Shown here: positions 7,148-9,040 of the stretch, in pieces
Position numbering within the stretch: the first letter of the stretch is position 1
Layout of the letters: each line of letters begins with the position of its first letter
DNA from: Bacteroidota bacterium
GTDB taxonomy: Bacteria > Bacteroidota > Bacteroidia > Chitinophagales > Chitinophagaceae
Direction of reading: 5' to 3'
Length of the DNA: 9,040 nucleotides
Assembly (NCBI GenBank): GCA_023436425.1
Contig: JAEZJD010000160.1
Coordinates: 1-9,040, forward strand
Translations under genes and position numbers: made by a program
Notes under the pieces: generated by a model
The model's database searches: none
The model's input: the letters and a program-made list of their open reading frames with translations, nothing else
What the model was told of the DNA's origin: nothing

Positions 7148-7963
7148 TTATCGTAAGAAGTTTAATATTAACGCTATTGCGGTGATCACACCGCTGGCAA
7201 TGCTTATCTGCTGGGCAACTGTTTGCTGCTCCTGCTGTTTTATTCTTCGCCCTGTCTGCTCTACCATCACTACATCATTTTGTTGCAGACGGAAATATGG
7301 CGATGCGAAAAAATCCTTCGTGGTAAGATCCACTTGACCTAATTCAACCTGACCATCTTCGTGGTGACGCAGCACCTTGATATTGCTTCTATTGCCAAAT
7401 TCAGTAATATCTCCAGCCATTCCCAACGCGTCGAGAATGGTAACGCGATCTGTTGGTGCCGTAAACTCGCCAGGAGTTTGTACTTCGCCTAAAACCGTGA
7501 CTTTGTAGTTCAAAAAACGAACAATTACCGAAGGGTTCGTGAGAACAGCCTGACCACCCTTGCCCAGTGTGTTGAGCTTATTTTTTATCTCGTTCGCCAA
7601 ACCTTCTTTGGTCAGTCCTGCAGCATGCACTCTGCCAATCTGTGGATATTCTATATCGCCGTTATTATCAACCAAAAAACCTGCGCTCGGTGAAATACTG
7701 TTCGATCCGCTAGAAGTTGTGCTCTGTTCCGGAAGATTGTACGGTTCGTCAATCTTCAGTGTACGGTCAATGCTTTGACTGAACACCCGGATGTACAACA
7801 AATCATTTTTTTGAATAACCGGCTCGGGCATGTTAATGGCAAACCGGGCGGCTCTGTCTTTTACATTGTACAAATAGTTGTTAGTGACCACTTTTTCACC
7901 TGTGCACGAACTAAGAAAAACGGAAAACAAAATGGCTAATAGAATAAATCTCATCGGTGGCAT
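7148..7963 (-). CDS. wza: Wza-type polysaccharide export lipoprotein (Poly_export + SLBB domains)
   Basis: A 271-residue outer-membrane polysaccharide export protein, the channel partner of the Wzc encoded next. The N-terminus is a lipoprotein signal: a hydrophobic run at 5-17 followed by the lipobox LSSC with the lipidated C20. The Poly_export domain covers about 45-150 (EPVIQKNDLLYIRVFSQ near its start, then DIEYPQIGRVHAAGLTKE). One SLBB domain follows at about 153-235 (YKVTVLGEVQTPGEFTAP, ILDALGMAGDITEFGNR). Residues 252-270 form a hydrophobic C-terminal segment. The protein is much shorter than E. coli Wza (about 380 residues), which matches the compact form common in Bacteroidota. The start is ATG 7963-7961; a second ATG three codons on (7954) is possible and would leave a signal peptide with a shorter n-region. 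The wzc start follows after 7 bp. Confidence 0.94.
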   Translation of the reverse strand: MPPMRFILLAILFSVFLSSCTGEKVVTNNYLYNVKDRAARFAINMPEPVIQKNDLLYIRVFSQSIDRTLKIDEPYNLPEQSTTSSGSNSISPSAGFLVDNNGDIEYPQIGRVHAAGLTKEGLANEIKNKLNTLGKGGQAVLTNPSVIVRFLNYKVTVLGEVQTPGEFTAPTDRVTILDALGMAGDITEFGNRSNIKVLRHHEDGQVELGQVDLTTKDFFASPYFRLQQNDVVMVEQTGRRIKQQEQQTVAQQISIASGVITAIALILNFLR

Positions 7964-7970
7964 TGGCTGT

Positions 7971-8447
7971 CTATTGAAATACTAATTCTTTGTCTGCAAT
8001 GGCAGATAAAATATATTGCGAACCATTAATTTGAAAAGAAAATTTTCTTCTCACGTCAGGGTTGCCCTCCGTAGGTTTTGCTGTTTCTAAAATGGAGTTT
8101 GGCTTCCTTTCGTCGACGTTAACCTTGAATAATTCGATTCTTGGATATGAATCAATAATGTGCTTTATCTTTTCGATCTGTGTTTGCCTTAGAATTGCCG
8201 GTTTTCCATTCGAGTACACGAAGTTCACCACTCCTTTTGTCATTCGCACAGCTGTTCGCTCGTTATCTTCAATTTTTACAAAAACATATGATTTAAATAA
8301 AGGTTCTTCTACTACTTTAATCCTGTCGCTCCACCGGCGGCTCACTTTACGCAAGGGGCAATAGCACGCAATGCCTTTTTCTTTCAGCGCCATGCAAACC
8401 TTTTTTTCCCAACGGGGACGGGTCAATATTACAAACCACTTATTCAT
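7971..8447 (-). CDS. NusG-family (UpxY/RfaH-like) transcription antiterminator, first gene of the operon
   Basis: A 158-residue NusG paralog expected to bind RNA polymerase and promote read-through of the polysaccharide operon. The NusG N-terminal (NGN) domain is clear: WFVILTRPRWEKKV (4-17), YCPLRKVSRRWSDR (29-42), EPLFKSYVFVK (48-58), MTKGVVNFVY (69-78) and GKPAILRQ (81-88). Residues after about 108 should hold a KOW domain, but the usual VRxxxGPxxGxxG signature is not visible; instead there is NVDERKPNSILETAKPTEGN and a short beta-like end (FSFQINGSQYILSAI). I chose the ATG at 8447-8445; a TTG one codon upstream at 8450 is also open. It is the promoter-proximal gene, as expected for UpxY-type regulators, and stops 7 bp before wza. 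Whether it is operon-specific cannot be seen from sequence. Confidence 0.9.
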   Translation of the reverse strand: MNKWFVILTRPRWEKKVCMALKEKGIACYCPLRKVSRRWSDRIKVVEEPLFKSYVFVKIEDNERTAVRMTKGVVNFVYSNGKPAILRQTQIEKIKHIIDSYPRIELFKVNVDERKPNSILETAKPTEGNPDVRRKFSFQINGSQYILSAIADKELVFQ

Positions 8448-8457
8448 CAATGGTTTA

Positions 8458-8490
8458 CACGGCTTCGCCCCTCTCAGTTACAAGAAACTG
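8458..8490 (-). other. Leader of the NusG-like gene with two short inverted repeats
   Basis: Reading along the minus strand, CAGTT-TCTTGT-AACTG (8490-8475) is a perfect 5-bp stem with a 6-base loop. It is followed by GGGGCGAAGCCGTG (8471-8458), in which GGC-GAA-GCC can form a small hairpin. Both lie between the proposed transcript start and the ATG. Neither has a T-run after it, so they are not intrinsic terminators. The second resembles the RfaH ops element only loosely. Confidence 0.35.
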
Positions 8491-8505
8491 TTTTTTCAAG
8501 CGGTG

Positions 8506-8513
8506 CAAATATA
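8506..8513 (-). promoter_or_regulatory. Bacteroidota-type -7 promoter element TATATTTG for the polysaccharide operon
   Basis: TATATTTG on the minus strand matches the Bacteroidota sigma-ABfr -7 consensus TAnnTTTG exactly, and is followed by C. It would place the transcript start near 8498-8500, about 50 bases before the ATG at 8447. The -33 match is poor: a TTTTG at 8538-8542 lies 24 bases away instead of about 19-21. The call rests mainly on the -7 box and its position. Confidence 0.55.
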
Positions 8514-8593
8514 GGTGCAATGGGAGTGTAAACTGAGCAAAATCAACAGAAAATGAGAAAGTTATTCATTTAAATATCCTGCTTGACCTTTGC

Positions 8594-8608
8594 ACGTTAA
8601 CATAACGT
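8594..8608. repeat. Perfect inverted repeat ACGTTA-ACA-TAACGT
   Basis: A 6-bp perfect dyad with a 3-base centre in the divergent intergenic region, overlapping the dense part of the GTTNACA cluster. It could be an operator half-site pair; the stem is too short and AT-rich to act as a terminator. Confidence 0.4.
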
Positions 8609-8708
8609 TCACACGTTTACAAAATTGTTCTAACTGCTGCTCCCTTGTGCGTGTGTTTACAACAGTGTTTTCTTTCCCTCAATTAACTACATTTAATAAA
8701 ACTTAGCT

Positions 8709-9040
8709 GTGAAACAACGGTACTACTCGTTAGATGTTTTCCGCGGCGCAACTGTCGCTCTAATGATACTTGTAAATAATCCCGGCTCCTGGTCGCACAT
8801 TTACGGACCGTTGGAACACGCTGAGTGGCACGGACTTACACCCACCGATCTTGTCTTCCCATTTTTTCTGTTCGCCGTGGGCAATGCTCTTTCCTTCGTT
8901 ATGCCACGTTTAGAAGAGCGGGGCGACGCCTATTTCTGGAAAAAAATAATAAAGCGGACAATTCTTATTTATGCTATTGGGCTTTTTCTCAACTGGTGGC
9001 CATTTGTTCGTTGGCAAGGTGATGAGCTCGTAGCAAACGG
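8709..9040 (+). CDS. NagX/HGSNAT-like membrane acyltransferase (DUF5009/DUF1624 group), N-terminal part
   Basis: The first 110 residues of a polytopic membrane protein are present; the rest is beyond the right edge. It starts at GTG 8709: a TAA four codons upstream (8697-8699) closes the frame, and the first in-frame ATG (8763, M19) would remove the conserved RYYSLDVFRG opening. Hydrophobic segments lie at about 13-27, 46-63 and 84-102. SLDVFRGATVALMILVNNPG (7-26) and HAEWHGLTPTDLVFPFFLF (37-55) are strong signatures of the family related to human heparan-alpha-glucosaminide N-acetyltransferase. H37 aligns, from memory, with the active-site His269 of that enzyme. Bacterial members are usually annotated as transferring acetyl groups to (amino)sugars, often in glycan-use loci. 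It is divergent from the operon and need not share its function. Confidence 0.9.
   Translation, partial: MKQRYYSLDVFRGATVALMILVNNPGSWSHIYGPLEHAEWHGLTPTDLVFPFFLFAVGNALSFVMPRLEERGDAYFWKKIIKRTILIYAIGLFLNWWPFVRWQGDELVAN

Larger units (their letters stand above)
8453..8661. repeat. Cluster of six GTTNACA heptamers, possible operator sites
   Basis: Exact GTTTACA occurs at 8453-8459 (+), 8527-8533 (-), 8615-8621 (+) and 8655-8661 (+). GTTAACA at 8596-8602 and GTTCACA at 8607-8613 are one-base variants. Three of them (8596, 8607, 8615) are tightly packed. The two plus-strand GTTTACAA copies at 8615 and 8655 are exactly 40 bases apart. The role is unknown; a regulator-binding array is the simplest inference. 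Confidence 0.4.
8448..8708. promoter_or_regulatory. Divergent intergenic control region between the polysaccharide operon and the NagX-like gene
   Basis: This 261-bp AT-rich region contains no reading frame I would call a gene. It must hold promoters for both directions. On the minus side there is a good -7 element (8506-8513) and a leader of about 50 bases with two small inverted repeats. Six GTTNACA heptamers are spread across it. I found no convincing promoter for the plus-strand gene; TACATTTA at 8688-8695 is a one-mismatch match to TAnnTTTG but would leave almost no leader. Confidence 0.75.

Noticed and set aside
8475..8490. CAGTT/AACTG hairpin as a transcription terminator or attenuator
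   Set aside because: The stem is only 5 bp, GC-poor, and no T-run follows on the transcribed strand.
8594..8621. DnaA boxes or a replication origin in the ACGTT-rich repeats
   Set aside because: The sites do not match TTATNCACA well, and no dnaA, dnaN or partition gene is nearby.
8825..9022. A plus-strand open frame of 65 codons at the right edge
   Set aside because: It is an out-of-frame reading inside the NagX-like gene, whose own frame has clear family signatures.
1..9040. Mobile elements, CRISPR arrays, toxin-antitoxin or phage-defence genes
   Set aside because: No transposase, terminal repeats, regularly spaced repeats or defence domains were seen; the window is almost entirely accounted for by polysaccharide genes.

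Overview
The window looks like part of a surface-polysaccharide (capsule, exopolysaccharide or O-antigen) locus from a Bacteroidota bacterium, probably near the Chitinophagaceae/Sphingobacteriia; this is an inference. The reasons are: a short lipoprotein form of Wza; a fused Wzc with a Gly/Tyr-rich tail; a NusG-like first gene preceded by a TATATTTG (TAnnTTTG-type) -7 element; few clear Shine-Dalgarno sites; moderate GC; and a divergent NagX-type acyltransferase. I saw no mobile element, CRISPR array, tRNA or rRNA.

Layout. Eight genes lie on the minus strand, read from right to left: a NusG-family antiterminator (7971-8447), wza (7148-7963), wzc (4729-7140), a WbpP-type UDP-HexNAc 4-epimerase (3764-4729), rmlB (2699-3763), rmlA (1832-2698), a WbpD/WlbB-type N-acetyltransferase (1257-1835), a WbpB/WlbA-type sugar dehydrogenase (283-1260) and the N-terminus of a DegT-family aminotransferase (1-283, cut by the window edge), which makes nine reading frames including the partial one. 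Every junction is a 7-bp gap, a direct stop/start abutment, or a 1-4 bp overlap, so this is almost certainly one transcript starting near 8500. A 261-bp intergenic region (8448-8708) then separates it from a divergent plus-strand gene (8709-9040, partial), a NagX/HGSNAT-like membrane acetyltransferase that begins with GTG.

How the genes fit together. The NusG paralog probably keeps RNA polymerase processive through the long operon. Wza and Wzc are the outer-membrane exporter and the inner-membrane co-polymerase/tyrosine kinase. The other genes make nucleotide sugars. RmlA and RmlB give dTDP-4-keto-6-deoxyglucose. The WbpB, WbpD and aminotransferase set matches steps that turn UDP-GlcNAcA into UDP-2,3-diacetamido-2,3-dideoxyglucuronic acid. 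The epimerase interconverts gluco and galacto UDP-N-acetylhexosamines or their uronic acids. Glycosyltransferases, flippase, polymerase, RmlC/RmlD and the WbpA-type dehydrogenase are not in the window and may lie to the left.

The locus is a recognisable type rather than an obviously new system. The least explained parts are the divergent intergenic region, which holds six GTTNACA heptamers, the NusG paralog with an unrecognisable KOW domain, and a hairpin with loose resemblance to ops in its leader.
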